A stretch of 64,000 bases of DNA from positions 186,001 through 250,000 of the forward strand of contig NZ_NPFW01000017.1 in the NCBI RefSeq assembly GCF_002259405.1, written 5' to 3'. Shown piece after piece: positions 15,800 through 26,263 of the stretch. A program made the translations under genes and the position numbers. The notes under the pieces are model-generated. The model did no database searches and was not told where the DNA came from. It saw only the letters and a list, made by a program, of their open reading frames with translations. The DNA comes from Rhodococcus sp. 14-2483-1-2. GTDB taxonomy: Bacteria > Actinomycetota > Actinomycetes > Mycobacteriales > Mycobacteriaceae. Within the stretch, counting starts at the first letter, position 1; every line of letters begins with the position of its first letter.

Positions 15800-16725
15800 C
15801 ACTCGCAGATCGAACGGACGTGACCAGAGCGTGGTCTGAGACCAACAGCTGGGACACCCCCGAATGGACCATTGCCGAACTCGAGGCCGCCAAAGCGGGC
15901 CGAACGGTGTCGGTGGTACTCCCGGCACTCAACGAGGAACAGACGGTCGCCGCCGTCATCGACACGATCCACCCGTTGCTCGGTGGCCTCGTCGACGAGC
16001 TGATCGTGTTGGACTCCGGGTCCACCGACGAAACGGCCGTGCGCGCGACAGCGGCCGGTGCACGTGTCATCAGCCGAGAAGAAGCGGTACCGGGCGTCGA
16101 CCCCGTACCTGGCAAGGGCGAGGTGCTGTGGCGATCGGTCGCCGCGTCGACCGGTGACCTCATCGCGTTCGTCGACTCGGACCTGATCAACCCCGATCCG
16201 GCGTTCGTGCCCAAGTTGCTCGGCCCCCTGCTGATGGGCGACGGCATCCACCTCGTCAAGGGCTACTACCGCCGTCCGTTGCGGACGAGTGGAACCGAGG
16301 ACGCCAACGGCGGTGGACGCGTCACCGAACTCGTGGCAAGGCCGCTGCTCGCTGCTCTGCGGCCCGAGCTGACCGGGGTCATTCAGCCCCTCGGCGGCGA
16401 GTACGCCGGTACGCGCGAGCTTCTGTCCGCGGTGCCGTTCGCACCCGGCTACGGCGTGGAGATCGGGCTGTTGCTCGACACGTACGACAGGCTCGGGCTA
16501 CGGGCGATCGGCCAGGTGAATCTGGGTGTGCGCAAGCACCGCAACCGCCCGCTGGTCGAACTCGGGGCGATGAGCAGGCAGATCGTCGGGACGATGCTCA
16601 ATCGGTGCGGGATGGTCGATTCCGGTGCCGGTCTGATGCAATTCCGGGTCGACGGTGACTCGTTCGAGCCGTTCTCGACCGAGGTGTCGTTGCTGGACCG
16701 ACCGGCGATGAACTCGCTGAAATAG
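15796..16725 (+). CDS. gpgS: Glucosyl-3-phosphoglycerate synthase
   Basis: GT81/GT2-like retaining glycosyltransferase that joins glucose from a nucleotide sugar to 3-phosphoglycerate, the first step to glucosylglycerate and methylglucose lipopolysaccharide. The 309-residue protein shows SVVLPALNEEQTVAAVID, ELIVLDSGSTDETAVRA, GKGEVLWRS, the DSD metal-binding motif in LIAFVDSDLINPDP, and the acceptor region IQPLGGEYAGTRELL. Start ATG overlaps the folP2 stop (ATGA). Length is close to the mycobacterial enzyme. Confidence 0.93.
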   Translation: MTLADRTDVTRAWSETNSWDTPEWTIAELEAAKAGRTVSVVLPALNEEQTVAAVIDTIHPLLGGLVDELIVLDSGSTDETAVRATAAGARVISREEAVPGVDPVPGKGEVLWRSVAASTGDLIAFVDSDLINPDPAFVPKLLGPLLMGDGIHLVKGYYRRPLRTSGTEDANGGGRVTELVARPLLAALRPELTGVIQPLGGEYAGTRELLSAVPFAPGYGVEIGLLLDTYDRLGLRAIGQVNLGVRKHRNRPLVELGAMSRQIVGTMLNRCGMVDSGAGLMQFRVDGDSFEPFSTEVSLLDRPAMNSLK

Positions 16726-16755
16726 CGTGTCCGAGGGACGTGACAAGATCGTGGC

Positions 16756-17091
16756 ATGTTGACGCTGCTGATCTACGTCGTCGTCATTGCCGTCGTCGCC
16801 GCTGCATTGTTCTTCGTGGCGTCAGCGGTGTTCGGTCGCGGTGAGGAACTGGGCCCGCTGCCCGAGGGAACCACCGCGACCGTTCTGCCCGCGGAGGGCG
16901 TCACCGGTGCCGACGTGCACGCGCTGAAGTTTCAGCAGACCCTGCGGGGCTACAAGCCGAGCGAGGTCGACTGGGCGCTGCAGCGACTCGGCGGCGAGAT
17001 CGACATGCTCCGTTCGCGGCTGTCGGCAGCACAGCAGCTGCAGGACACGGTTGCCCCGTCCCCGGTCGAGGCCGAACCGGACGAGCGATGA
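16756..17091 (+). CDS. DivIVA-domain membrane protein
   Basis: A 111-residue protein: one N-terminal transmembrane helix (about residues 3-26), a linker, then a short DivIVA-like segment, LKFQQTLRGYKPSEVDWALQ followed by a heptad-rich helix RLGGEIDMLRSRLSAAQQL. DivIVA domains bind curved membranes or assemble polar/septal proteins; the FxxxLRGYxxxEVDxxL pattern is seen here. The same small gene follows gpgS in mycobacteria. Its end overlaps tagA by ATGA. Exact cellular role unknown. Confidence 0.82.
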   Translation: MLTLLIYVVVIAVVAAALFFVASAVFGRGEELGPLPEGTTATVLPAEGVTGADVHALKFQQTLRGYKPSEVDWALQRLGGEIDMLRSRLSAAQQLQDTVAPSPVEAEPDER

Positions 17092-17696
17092 GCGCGGTCG
17101 CCGGACCGGACGGCCGGATGCGCTGCCCCTGGGGTGCCACCGACGACGACCTGTACCGGGACTATCACGACATCGAGTGGGGACAGCCGCTCCACGGCCG
17201 CAACGAGCTGTACGAGCGTCTGTGTCTCGAAGCGTTCCAATCGGGTCTGGCGTGGATCACGATCCTGCGCAAGCGTGACAGTTTCCGCACCGCATTCGCC
17301 GGTTTCGATCCGGAGCTGGTGGCCCGGTTCGGCGAGGCCGATGTGGAACGGCTGATGAACGACGCGTCCATCGTGCGCAACCGGCTCAAGATCGACGCAG
17401 CGGTGAGCAACGCGCGCGCCATCGTCGATCTCGACGACACCGACCTCGACACCCTGCTCTGGTCCTTCGCTCCCGAACCCAGGCCGGCGCGCCTGATCGA
17501 GCTCTCCGATGTACCCGCCTCGACTCCGGAGTCCACGGCTCTGGCGAAGGAGCTCAAGCGGCGGGGCCTGCGCTTCGTCGGTCCGACAACCGCGTACGCC
17601 TTGATGCAGGCCACCGGAATGGTCGACGATCACCTGTCGGGGTGCTGGGTGCAGGTCGTCAATACCGACTCCGGTTCCCGGTATCGACGGGGATAG
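17088..17696 (+). CDS. tag: 3-methyladenine DNA glycosylase I
   Basis: Removes 3-methyladenine from alkylated DNA as the first step of base-excision repair. The 202-residue protein has the Tag signature: MRCPWGATDDDLYRDYHDIE (first zinc cysteine and histidine, damaged-base pocket with DYHD..EWG), LCLEAFQSGLAWITILRKRD, the helix-hairpin-helix-like NDASIVRNRLKIDAAVSNA and the C-terminal GPTTAYALMQATGMVDDHL with the final zinc ligands in HLSGCW. Start ATG overlaps the DivIVA-domain gene. Confidence 0.93.
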   Translation: MSAVAGPDGRMRCPWGATDDDLYRDYHDIEWGQPLHGRNELYERLCLEAFQSGLAWITILRKRDSFRTAFAGFDPELVARFGEADVERLMNDASIVRNRLKIDAAVSNARAIVDLDDTDLDTLLWSFAPEPRPARLIELSDVPASTPESTALAKELKRRGLRFVGPTTAYALMQATGMVDDHLSGCWVQVVNTDSGSRYRRG

Positions 17697-17791
17697 GGAA
17701 GAATAGGTGACAACACCCGTCGCCCCGCGACGAATTTATCTTTTTGGCCTAGGCGCCGAGCTGGTGGGCGCAGATCTGGAGGGAGCAGAGG

Positions 17792-17959
17792 ATGGCGGCG
17801 ATGAAGCCCCGGACCGGGGACGGTCCCCTCGAAGCAACCAAAGAGGGACGAGGAATCGTCATGCGTGTCCCGCTCGAGGGGGGCGGCCGCTTGGTCGTCG
17901 AATTGACCCCCGACGAGGCCGCAGCACTCGGTGACGAACTGAAGGGTGTCACCGGCTGA
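17792..17959 (+). CDS. DUF3117 family protein (55 aa)
   Basis: A 55-residue soluble protein beginning MAAMKPRTGDGPLEATKEGR, then GIVMRVPLEGGGRLVVELTP and the helix DEAAALGDELKG. This is the highly conserved actinobacterial DUF3117 protein found next to tagA. ATG at 17792 follows GGAGGGAGCAGAGG. No known biochemical function. It is followed by a strong hairpin terminator. Confidence 0.88.
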   Translation: MAAMKPRTGDGPLEATKEGRGIVMRVPLEGGGRLVVELTPDEAAALGDELKGVTG

Positions 17960-17984
17960 TCGCCCTGTCGATCGATCATCGCTC

Positions 17985-18015
17985 AGCCCCGCTCGCCGTA
18001 CCGGCAAGCGGGGCT
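17985..18015 (+). terminator. Hairpin terminator after DUF3117 gene
   Basis: AGCCCCGCTCGCCG pairs with CGGCAAGCGGGGCT around a TAC loop (14 bp with one mismatch), followed by TTGTGTTGTGTT. A good intrinsic-type terminator 26 bp after the stop codon. Confidence 0.8.
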
Positions 18016-18071
18016 TTGTGTTGTGTTCACGACTGTGGCGTCCGGCAGAGTCGTGATGAAGGAGGAGTCGG

Positions 18072-18935
18072 ATGCTGACCGACATCGTGGACGTACTGCT
18101 GTGTCCGCAGTGCCGAGTGCGTGAGGTCGACTCCGGGCTCGGCGCAGGCGACACCGATCGGACGCTGTGGTGCGATCGAGGGCACTCGTTCGACGTCGCT
18201 CGGCAGGGCTACGTCAGTCTGCTGACCGGTGACGGCGGCAAGTTCACCGGCGACTCGGCCGAGATGATCGCGGCGCGCGACGTGTTCCTGGGGGAGGGGC
18301 ACTTCGACCCGATCGCCGCAGCGGTCTCGGCGGGTGTCCCGGCGGACAGTGAGGTGGTGCTCGACGTCGGGGTCGGAACCGGTCACTACCTCGCGGCTGT
18401 TCTCGACGCCCATGCCGACGCCAGGGGCATAGGCGTCGACGTGTCGAAGTTCGCGGCCAGGCGCGCCGCGCGGTCCCATCCCAGGCTGGGGTCCGTGGTC
18501 GCGGACATCTGGAGCGGACTGCCGGTGCGATCGGGTGCTCTGTCCGCGGTGACGTGCGTGTTCGCTCCGCGCAATGCCGGTGAACTGCATCGGGTTCTCG
18601 TCGACGACGGCGTTCTGGTGGTCGTCACGCCGACGTCCCGGCATCAGCGTGAGCTGCGGGGGCCGCTGGGTCTGATCGGCGTCGAGGAGGACAAGACTCG
18701 CCGCCTGAGCGAGTCGTTGTCCGGTCTGTTCGAGCCGGTGGACGAATCCCCGATGGAATACTCGATGATGCTCTCGCACAACGACATCGAGGCTCTGATC
18801 GGTATGGGCCCGTCGGCGCGCCACGGTGACCCCGAGGCTCGGTCTGCGGCGCTGGCGCAGCTACCGGAAACCACCGAGGTCACCGCATCAGTGACGGTAT
18901 CGACCTATCGCCGCCGCGCCAGAGCGTCGTTGTAG
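18072..18935 (+). CDS. Putative 23S rRNA guanine-N1 methyltransferase (RlmA/TlrB-like)
   Basis: A 287-residue class I methyltransferase with an N-terminal zinc ribbon: LLCPQC (Cys 11 and 14) and LWCDRGHSFDVARQGYVSLL (Cys 34, His 38), the arrangement of RlmA(I/II) enzymes that methylate G745/G748 of 23S rRNA. The AdoMet motif VVLDVGVGTGHYLAAVLDAH lies around 94-113, followed by GIGVDVSKFAARRAA and CVFAPRNAGELHRVL. TlrB-type relatives give macrolide/mycinamicin resistance; whether this one does cannot be told. Start follows AGGAGG. Its last 31 bases overlap the end of glgM on the opposite strand. Confidence 0.82.
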   Translation: MLTDIVDVLLCPQCRVREVDSGLGAGDTDRTLWCDRGHSFDVARQGYVSLLTGDGGKFTGDSAEMIAARDVFLGEGHFDPIAAAVSAGVPADSEVVLDVGVGTGHYLAAVLDAHADARGIGVDVSKFAARRAARSHPRLGSVVADIWSGLPVRSGALSAVTCVFAPRNAGELHRVLVDDGVLVVVTPTSRHQRELRGPLGLIGVEEDKTRRLSESLSGLFEPVDESPMEYSMMLSHNDIEALIGMGPSARHGDPEARSAALAQLPETTEVTASVTVSTYRRRARASL

Positions 18936-20068
18936 ACGGCGAGAGTCTGCTTCGCGATCGACGCCCAGGAGAACTCGGCGACGGCTCGCTCGCGCCCGGC
19001 CTTGCCCATCGCTTCCGCGAGTGCGGGGTCGAGGGCTACTTGGTTGACCGTGTCCGCCAGGTTCCGCTCGAAGGCGTCGGGTTCGTAGGAGTTGTAGTGC
19101 ACCAGGCGTCCGGTGCGGCCGTCGTCGACGACCTCGGGGATGCCGCCGACATCCGATGCCACCACGGCAGTTTCGCAGGCCATCGCTTCGAGGTTGACGA
19201 TGCCGAGTGGCTCGTACACCGAGGGGCAGACGAACACGGCTGCTGCGGTGAGTATCTCGCGAATCTTGTCGGTGGGCAGCATGTCCTTGACCCAGAACAC
19301 GCCGCTGCGCTGCTCGGCGAGCAGCGCCACGGCCCGCTCGGTTTCCGCGGCGATCTCCGGAGTGTCGGGGGCGCCTGCACACAGAACGAGCTGGATCGAC
19401 GGGTCGAAGTGATGGGCCGCCGCGATCAGGTGTCCGACGCCCTTCTGCCGGGTGATGCGCCCGACGAACGCGACGATCGGCTTGCTTCGATCCACGCCGA
19501 TCTCGTCGAGGGTCGAGGTGCCGTGGTCGGCGAACCACCGCTGCGTGTCGATTCCGTTGCGCACCACATGAACCCGACTCGGATCGAGTCGCGGATAGGC
19601 GTCGAGCACATCTTTGGCCATGCCCTCGCTGACGGCGATGACGGCGTCGGCGTATTCCACCGCGTTGCGCTCCGACCACGACGAGATGCGGTAGCCGCCG
19701 CCGAGTTGCTCGGCCTTCCACGGCCGTCGCGGCTCGAGGGAGTGTGCGGTGAGGATGTGGGGGACGTCGTACAACTCGGCCGCGAGGTGACCGGCGAGGC
19801 CGGTGTACCAGGTGTGTGAATGCACCACGTCCGCGTCGGCTGCGGCGTTCGCCATCCGCAGCTCTGCCGACAGCGTCGTCAGCGCAGCGTTCGCTCCGGC
19901 GAGCGCCGGATCGGGGTCGTGCACCTGCGCTGTGTCGCGCGGCGCGCCCATACAGTGGATGTCCACGTCGCACAGCGATTTCAGCTGCGCGGTCAACTCC
20001 GTGACATGAACTCCTGCGCCACCGTAGATCTCCGGGGGATATTCCTTGGTCATCATTGCTACGCGCAC
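18905..20068 (-). CDS. glgM: GT4 glycosyltransferase, alpha-maltose-1-phosphate synthase type (GlgM/GlgA)
   Basis: A 387-residue GT4 enzyme. In mycobacteria the equivalent gene, divergent from glgC, makes maltose-1-phosphate from ADP-glucose and glucose-1-phosphate for the GlgE glycogen pathway. Seen: KEYPPEIYGGAGVHVTEL (donor loop), HSHTWYTGLAGHLAAELY, VVRNGIDTQRWF, AFVGRITRQKGVGHLI (KTGGL/R-K site) and the retaining signature CPSVYEPLGIVNLEAMAC with the two glutamates. Length (387) fits GlgM rather than the roughly 480-residue GlgA synthase. A 76-bp divergent promoter region separates it from glgC; its 3-prime end overlaps the methyltransferase gene by 31 bp. Confidence 0.9.
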   Translation of the reverse strand: MRVAMMTKEYPPEIYGGAGVHVTELTAQLKSLCDVDIHCMGAPRDTAQVHDPDPALAGANAALTTLSAELRMANAAADADVVHSHTWYTGLAGHLAAELYDVPHILTAHSLEPRRPWKAEQLGGGYRISSWSERNAVEYADAVIAVSEGMAKDVLDAYPRLDPSRVHVVRNGIDTQRWFADHGTSTLDEIGVDRSKPIVAFVGRITRQKGVGHLIAAAHHFDPSIQLVLCAGAPDTPEIAAETERAVALLAEQRSGVFWVKDMLPTDKIREILTAAAVFVCPSVYEPLGIVNLEAMACETAVVASDVGGIPEVVDDGRTGRLVHYNSYEPDAFERNLADTVNQVALDPALAEAMGKAGRERAVAEFSWASIAKQTLAVYNDALARRR

Positions 20069-20144
20069 GTGAACGAACCTACATTCCCCAGCAGTTGTGC
20101 GTGTACTGCTAGCAAGGTTCTCTCGGTGCGGATAGGTTGAGTGG

Positions 20145-21359
20145 GTGAGGACACAACCGCACGTACTAGGGATTGTGCTTGCCGGCGGAGAGGGTAAGCG
20201 CCTTTACCCGATGACCGCGGACCGAGCCAAGCCAGCCGTTCCCTTCGGGGGCGCCTACCGACTCATCGACTTCGTACTGAGCAATCTCGTCAATGCCGGT
20301 TACCTCCGGCTCTGCGTGCTCACCCAGTACAAGTCCCATTCACTGGACCGCCACATCTCGCAGACGTGGCGACTGTCCGGGTTCGCCGGGGAGTACATCA
20401 CCCCGGTTCCCGCGCAGCAGCGTCTCGGGCCCCGGTGGTACACCGGCAGTGCCGACGCCATCTTCCAGTCGCTGAACCTGGTGTACGACGAGGACCCCGA
20501 GTACATCATGGTGTTCGGTGCCGACCACATTTATCGGATGGACCCGGAGCAGATGGTGCAGCAGCACATCGACTCCGGTGCAGGCGTCACCGTTGCCGGC
20601 ATCCGGGTTCCGCGCAGCGAGGCATTCGCCTTCGGGTGCATCGACTCGGACGAGAACGGCAAGATCACCCAGTTCCTGGAGAAGCCGGCTCAACCGCCCG
20701 GCACCCCCGACGACCCCGACGTCACCTACGCCTCGATGGGCAACTACGTCTTCACCACCAAGGTGCTCGTGGACGCCATCAAGGCCGACTCCGAGAACGT
20801 CGACTCCGACCACGACATGGGCGGCGACATCATTCCGGCACTCGTCGAAGCGGGCGTCGCCTCGGTGTACGACTTCAACGACAACGTCGTTCCCGGTGCC
20901 ACCGAACGCGATCGCGGCTACTGGCGAGACGTGGGCACCATCGACGCCTTCTACGACGCCCACATGGACCTCGTGTCGGTGCACCCCATCTTCAACCTCT
21001 ACAACCGCCGCTGGCCCATCCGCGGATCGGCCGAGAACCTGCCGCCCGCCAAGTTCGTCCAGGGCGGCTTGGCGCAGGAGTCGGTCGTCGGTGCCGGCTG
21101 CATCCTGTCCGCCGCCACCGTCCGCAACTCGGTGCTCAGCTCCAACGTCATGATCGACAGCGGCGCGACGGTCGAGGGCAGCGTCCTGATGCCCGGCGTC
21201 AAGATCGGTAAGGGTGCCGTCGTGCGGCACGCGATCCTGGACAAGAACGTCGTAGTGGGCGACGGCGAGATCATCGGCGTCGACCACGAGCGCGATCGCG
21301 AGCGCTTCAACGTCAGCGCCGGGGGAGTGGTCTCGGTCGGCAAGGGCGTCTGGATCTAG
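20145..21359 (+). CDS. glgC: Glucose-1-phosphate adenylyltransferase
   Basis: Makes ADP-glucose from ATP and glucose-1-phosphate, the donor for GlgM/GlgA. The 404-residue protein has [20 protein letters not shown] with [15 protein letters not shown], the AGTADAI-like region [15 protein letters not shown], the substrate loop [31 protein letters not shown] and a C-terminal left-handed beta-helix (about 290-400) with hexapeptide repeats, ending in [12 protein letters not shown]. Length and motifs are those of the actinobacterial enzyme. GTG at 20145. Divergent from glgM, so both may be controlled from the shared 76 bp. Confidence 0.95.
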   Translation: MRTQPHVLGIVLAGGEGKRLYPMTADRAKPAVPFGGAYRLIDFVLSNLVNAGYLRLCVLTQYKSHSLDRHISQTWRLSGFAGEYITPVPAQQRLGPRWYTGSADAIFQSLNLVYDEDPEYIMVFGADHIYRMDPEQMVQQHIDSGAGVTVAGIRVPRSEAFAFGCIDSDENGKITQFLEKPAQPPGTPDDPDVTYASMGNYVFTTKVLVDAIKADSENVDSDHDMGGDIIPALVEAGVASVYDFNDNVVPGATERDRGYWRDVGTIDAFYDAHMDLVSVHPIFNLYNRRWPIRGSAENLPPAKFVQGGLAQESVVGAGCILSAATVRNSVLSSNVMIDSGATVEGSVLMPGVKIGKGAVVRHAILDKNVVVGDGEIIGVDHERDRERFNVSAGGVVSVGKGVWI

Positions 21360-21368
21360 AGCCTGCGG

Positions 21369-21448
21369 CATGTGAGTGGTGGAGCCCTCGGGTCGTTTCG
21401 CGGGCTCCACTCCTGCCTCGTAGCCCGCTACGAGTTACCACTCACATG
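21369..21448. terminator. Nested three-stem inverted repeat between convergent genes
   Basis: Outer arms CATGTGAGTGGT (21369-21380) and ACCACTCACATG (21437-21448) are exact reverse complements and enclose two hairpins, GGAGCCC/GGGCTCC (21381-21408) and CTCGTAG/CTACGAG (21417-21434). It lies between the convergent ends of glgC and the O-methyltransferase gene. It can fold as a three-way junction on either strand and probably terminates both transcripts. Confidence 0.7.
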
Positions 21449-21460
21449 CGGCGCAGCCGC

Positions 21461-22093
21461 TCACGCTCTCGACGCGCAGATCAGCCCGTCACCCAGAGGC
21501 AGCAGCACCGTCGTCAGACGCTCGTCCTCGGCGATGGCCCGGGCAGCGGAGCGGACGGCCACCGCGGTCGCGTCCCGCTGAGTCGGGTCGGCCACGCGAC
21601 CACCCAGTAATGCGTTGTGCAGCACCAGAACTCCGCCTGGGCGCAGAAGTCGAACACTCTCTGCGACGAAGTGCGGGTGGTCGGCCGGGCTGGCATCGAT
21701 GAACACCAAGTCGTAGGTGTCGTCGGCCAACCTGGGGAGCACGTCGAGCGCCCAGCCGTTGATCAACCGGGTACGCGAGGGCGCAATTCCCCCCGCGCGG
21801 AACGCTTCTCGGGCCGCACGCTGGTGCTCCGGTTCGGTGTCGATGGTCGTGAGGACACCGTCTGCGCGCATCCCGTCGAGCAGCCACAAACCGCTGATCC
21901 CTGCGCCGGTTCCGATTTCGACGACCGTCTTCGCGCCGAGCATCTGGGTGAAGATCGACAGAATCGCTCCGACAGACGGCGGTACCGGGGCGGCACCCAG
22001 GTCGACGGCTCGCTCTCTGGCTGCGATCAGAACCTCGTCCTCCTGAGCGGAGTCTTCGGCGTAGGCGAGCATCTTCTCGGCGTTGGTCGGCAC
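21461..22093 (-). CDS. O-methyltransferase (family 3, CCoAOMT-like)
   Basis: A 210-residue SAM-dependent methyltransferase: [20 protein letters not shown] then [20 protein letters not shown] (SAM motif I), [18 protein letters not shown] (acidic residue for ribose) and [20 protein letters not shown] with [13 protein letters not shown]. This matches the family-3 O-methyltransferase that sits divergent from sigE in mycobacteria (Rv1220c position). The substrate is unknown. The gene diverges from sigE across 164 bp, so their promoters share the same region. Confidence 0.87.
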   Translation of the reverse strand: MPTNAEKMLAYAEDSAQEDEVLIAARERAVDLGAAPVPPSVGAILSIFTQMLGAKTVVEIGTGAGISGLWLLDGMRADGVLTTIDTEPEHQRAAREAFRAGGIAPSRTRLINGWALDVLPRLADDTYDLVFIDASPADHPHFVAESVRLLRPGGVLVLHNALLGGRVADPTQRDATAVAVRSAARAIAEDERLTTVLLPLGDGLICASRA

Positions 22094-22116
22094 GTCCCGA
22101 GGCTATCGTGCCCAGG

Positions 22117-22142
22117 GCACATTCTCACGCGCACATTCTCAG
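22117..22142. promoter_or_regulatory. Direct repeat in the sigE/O-methyltransferase promoter region
   Basis: GCACATTCTCA occurs twice with a 14-bp period (22117-22127 and 22131-22141). Loosely conserved direct repeats of this kind are response-regulator sites; mycobacterial sigE is controlled by MprAB from such sites. That MprA binds here is an inference from position. Confidence 0.4.
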
Positions 22143-22233
22143 GTGCGCCTCAGCTGTTTCATACCGGACCCACACGCGGGTCCGTCAGGCTGTGGAGGAA
22201 TCGAAGGTCCATCTCGATTGCGAAGTGTGAGCT

Positions 22234-22259
22234 GGAACATCCGAGGGTAGTCGTCGGTT
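22234..22259 (+). promoter_or_regulatory. Candidate ECF-sigma promoter (GGAAC-N18-GTT) at the sigE start
   Basis: GGAAC at 22234-22238 and GTT at 22257-22259 are 18 bp apart, the consensus and spacing of SigR/SigH/SigE-type promoters. The GTT overlaps the TTG chosen as the sigE start, so a transcript from here would have to start translation further down, as reported for alternative sigE transcripts in mycobacteria. Confidence 0.4.
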
Positions 22260-22938
22260 GAATCAGAAGGACGTACGCAGTCCTGAGCAGGAGGATCCAA
22301 CTATTTACAAGATCAACGGCGATCGCGACACCGCGCGTCTACCCGAGTCCGTACCCGCGCCCGACGATCTCAGCGGCACCGCAGTGTTCGATGCGACCGG
22401 CGAGGACTCCACCATGCCGTCCTGGGACGAACTGGTCCGCGAACACGGCGACCGCGTCTACCGCCTGGCCTACCGCCTGTCCGGCAACGCCCAGGACGCC
22501 GAGGATCTGACACAGGACACCTTCATTCGCGTGTTCCGCTCCCTGTCCAACTACCAGCCGGGCACCTTCGAGGGCTGGCTGCACCGCATCACCACCAACC
22601 TGTTCCTCGACATGGTTCGTCGGCGCAGCCGCATCCGCATGGAAGCGCTCCCCGAGGACTACGACCGCGTCCCCTCCGACCGGCCCAACCCCGAGCAGAT
22701 CTACCACGATGCGCGCCTCGACCCCGATCTGCAGTCCGCGCTCGACTCGCTGGCACCGGAGTTCCGCGCCGCAATCGTGCTGTGCGACATCGAAGGACTG
22801 TCGTACGAGGAGATCGGTGCGACACTGGGCGTCAAGCTCGGAACGGTTCGCAGTCGCATTCACCGTGGACGCCAGGCGCTACGCGAGTACCTTCGAGTGC
22901 ACGGGAAGGTCGACTCGGGTCACGCAAGTGTCCACTAG
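22258..22938 (+). CDS. sigE: ECF RNA polymerase sigma factor SigE
   Basis: Directs RNA polymerase to envelope-stress genes. The 226-residue protein carries sigma region 2 ([20 protein letters not shown] through [20 protein letters not shown] and the [20 protein letters not shown] extension) and region 4 ([40 protein letters not shown]). The region from GTAVFDATG onward is nearly identical to mycobacterial SigE; the N-terminal 40 residues differ. TTG at 22258 has GAGGG upstream; internal starts, for example ATG 22412, are possible. The anti-sigma gene follows 16 bp later, then htrA and tatB. Confidence 0.92.
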   Translation: MNQKDVRSPEQEDPTIYKINGDRDTARLPESVPAPDDLSGTAVFDATGEDSTMPSWDELVREHGDRVYRLAYRLSGNAQDAEDLTQDTFIRVFRSLSNYQPGTFEGWLHRITTNLFLDMVRRRSRIRMEALPEDYDRVPSDRPNPEQIYHDARLDPDLQSALDSLAPEFRAAIVLCDIEGLSYEEIGATLGVKLGTVRSRIHRGRQALREYLRVHGKVDSGHASVH

Positions 22939-22954
22939 CTACGAGGAGGGTTGG

Positions 22955-23281
22955 ATGACGCAGGCGCGCAAGCCGAGGCGATTCAGCTCCACCGAACATC
23001 TGGCCAGTGAGGCCGTCGCGGCGTACGTCGATGGCGAATTGCGAATGCCTGCCTACCTCCGTGCAGCCGACCACCTGTCCGAATGCCCCGAATGTGCTGC
23101 CGAGGTCGAGGCCCAGCAGCAGGCACGGAAGGCATTGCGAGGAGCAGGGGAGATGTCGATGCCGCATTCTCTGCTCGGACTGCTCAGCCAGATACCGTCC
23201 TGCGCGGGCGAGGATCGGCCGTCCCACACCAAGCGAACCTTCATGTCCGCCGTCGCCGACGTCCGCCGTCGCCGACGCTGA
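22955..23281 (+). CDS. rseA: Anti-sigma-E factor RseA (ZAS family)
   Basis: A 108-residue soluble anti-sigma factor. It has the zinc-associated anti-sigma motif H-x3-C-x2-C at His40, Cys44 and Cys47 in AADHLSECPECAAEV, preceded by the conserved helix LASEAVAAYVDGELRMPAYL. There is no transmembrane segment, as in mycobacterial RseA, which is released from SigE by oxidation or by PknB-dependent degradation. The Arg-rich C-terminus (DVRRRRR) is typical. ATG follows GAGGAGGGTTGG. The gene order sigE-rseA-htrA-tatB is conserved. Confidence 0.9.
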   Translation: MTQARKPRRFSSTEHLASEAVAAYVDGELRMPAYLRAADHLSECPECAAEVEAQQQARKALRGAGEMSMPHSLLGLLSQIPSCAGEDRPSHTKRTFMSAVADVRRRRR

Positions 23282-24898
<1,617 letters not shown>

Positions 24899-24916
24899 CG
24901 ACGTAGGCTGGCAGGC

Positions 24917-25381
24917 GTGTTCGGCAACATCGGTTGGGGAGAGCTCGTCATTCTCCTCGTAGCAGCTCTCGTCATCCTCGGCCCCGATCGCCTCCCCGGC
25001 GCCATCAGCTGGGTGTCCAAGTCGATCCGCCAGGTCAAGGATTATGCCAACGGCGCGAGCCAACAGCTCAAGGACGAACTCGGCACCGACTTCGAGGACC
25101 TCCGCAAACCGCTCGCGGATCTCAATCAACTCCGGGGCATGACCCCGCGGGCAGTGATCACCAAGCACCTGCTCGACGGCGACGACTCGGTTTTCAAGAA
25201 CCCACTCGAGGACACCTTCAAGGGCAAGCCCTTCGACGCCAAGCCGAAGAGTCCGGGCGGCCCGACGCCTCGGAACGGCGTGTCCTCGGGCAATGCGTCC
25301 GGCGGCACGGTGTCGATGAGCAAGAACGAGCCGAAACTGTCGGCCGGCGACACCCCGCCGATCGACGCCGACGCCACATAA
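24917..25381 (+). CDS. tatB: Sec-independent protein translocase subunit TatB
   Basis: Twin-arginine translocation receptor subunit. The 154-residue protein begins [20 protein letters not shown] then LGPDRLPG, the FGxGxxE...GPxxLP signature of TatA/B N-termini, followed by an amphipathic helix ([20 protein letters not shown]) and a long polar, Gly/Ser/Lys-rich C-terminal tail, which marks TatB rather than TatA. No tatA or tatC lies nearby. GTG start 18 bp after htrA. Confidence 0.92.
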   Translation: MFGNIGWGELVILLVAALVILGPDRLPGAISWVSKSIRQVKDYANGASQQLKDELGTDFEDLRKPLADLNQLRGMTPRAVITKHLLDGDDSVFKNPLEDTFKGKPFDAKPKSPGGPTPRNGVSSGNASGGTVSMSKNEPKLSAGDTPPIDADAT

Positions 25382-25415
25382 GCCTGAACCGTTCTTCGTT
25401 CGGTCTCACCCGTCC

Positions 25416-25466
25416 GCGTCAATGGACCATTGCATACGTCTGAGCGCTGCAGTGGTCCATTGACGC
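25416..25466 (-). repeat. Palindromic dispersed element, copy 1
   Basis: On the minus strand: arm GCGTCAATGGACCACTGCA, 3-nt GCG, then CTCAGACGTATG and the closing arm GCAATGGTCCATTGACGC. The 19-bp arms pair with one mismatch. Located between the convergent ends of tatB and the amino-acid ABC ATPase gene. Two more copies lie at 56396-56446 and 56460-56510. Confidence 0.75.
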
Positions 25467-25489
25467 AAACGGGGGCGGGGGCGGGCGGG

Positions 25490-26263
25490 CTAGAGCACCT
25501 TGTTCAGGAAGTCCTGAGTACGTGGGTTCTGCGGGTTTCCGAACAACTCGTCGGGGGTTCCCTCTTCGACGATGACGCCCTCGGCCATGAAGATCACACG
25601 ATCGGCGACCTCGCGTGCGAAGCCCATCTCGTGGGTCACGACGACCATCGTCATGCCGCCCTTGGCGAGGTCGCGCAGCACCTGCAGTACTTCTCCGACC
25701 ATCTCGGGGTCGAGTGCGCTGGTGGCTTCGTCGAACAGCATGATCGACGGGCTCATGGCCAGTGCCCGGGCGATGGCGACGCGCTGCTTCTGCCCGCCGG
25801 AGAGGTTGGCCGGCTTGTAGTTCGCACGCTCGGACAGGCCCACTTGTTCGAGCAGTTTCACGGCCGAATCCTTGGCCTGCGACTTCGACATCTTCTTGGT
25901 CTCGACGGGCGCGAGCATGACGTTCTCGAGGGCGGTCATGTGTGGGAAGAGATTGAAGTGCTGGAACACCATGCCGATGTTCTGGCGCACCTTGTCCAGA
26001 TCGACGTTCTTGGCCGTGAGGTCGGTGCCGTCGACGACGACCGATCCGGCGGTGATGTCCTCGAGCTTGTTGAGGCAACGCAGGAACGTGCTCTTGCCGG
26101 AGCCGGACGGCCCGATGACGCACACCACTTCACCGTTGGCGATCTCGGCGTCGATGCCCTTGAGAACCGTGTTGTCGCCGAACGCCTTCTGCAGGCCCTT
26201 GATGGAGATCTTGGTTCCGGAACCGCTGTCGACCGGCAGGTCCTTGGTCAGTTCGGTGCTCAT
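25490..26263 (-). CDS. Polar amino-acid ABC transporter, ATP-binding protein (GlnQ-like)
   Basis: Energises import of a polar amino acid, most likely glutamine/glutamate type. The 257-residue protein has Walker [10 protein letters not shown] (51-59), Q-loop [18 protein letters not shown], signature [17 protein letters not shown], Walker [15 protein letters not shown] and the H-loop [20 protein letters not shown]. It resembles GlnQ/HisP of the PAAT family. The ATG at 26263 overlaps the upstream permease stop by ATGA, so it is translated with the fused binding-protein/permease. Substrate not determined from sequence. Confidence 0.9.
   Translation of the reverse strand: MSTELTKDLPVDSGSGTKISIKGLQKAFGDNTVLKGIDAEIANGEVVCVIGPSGSGKSTFLRCLNKLEDITAGSVVVDGTDLTAKNVDLDKVRQNIGMVFQHFNLFPHMTALENVMLAPVETKKMSKSQAKDSAVKLLEQVGLSERANYKPANLSGGQKQRVAIARALAMSPSIMLFDEATSALDPEMVGEVLQVLRDLAKGGMTMVVVTHEMGFAREVADRVIFMAEGVIVEEGTPDELFGNPQNPRTQDFLNKVL

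Noticed and set aside
25416..25466. Attachment site or inverted terminal repeats of an insertion sequence
   Set aside because: No transposase or integrase gene is near any of the three copies, and the palindrome is complete within 51 bp.
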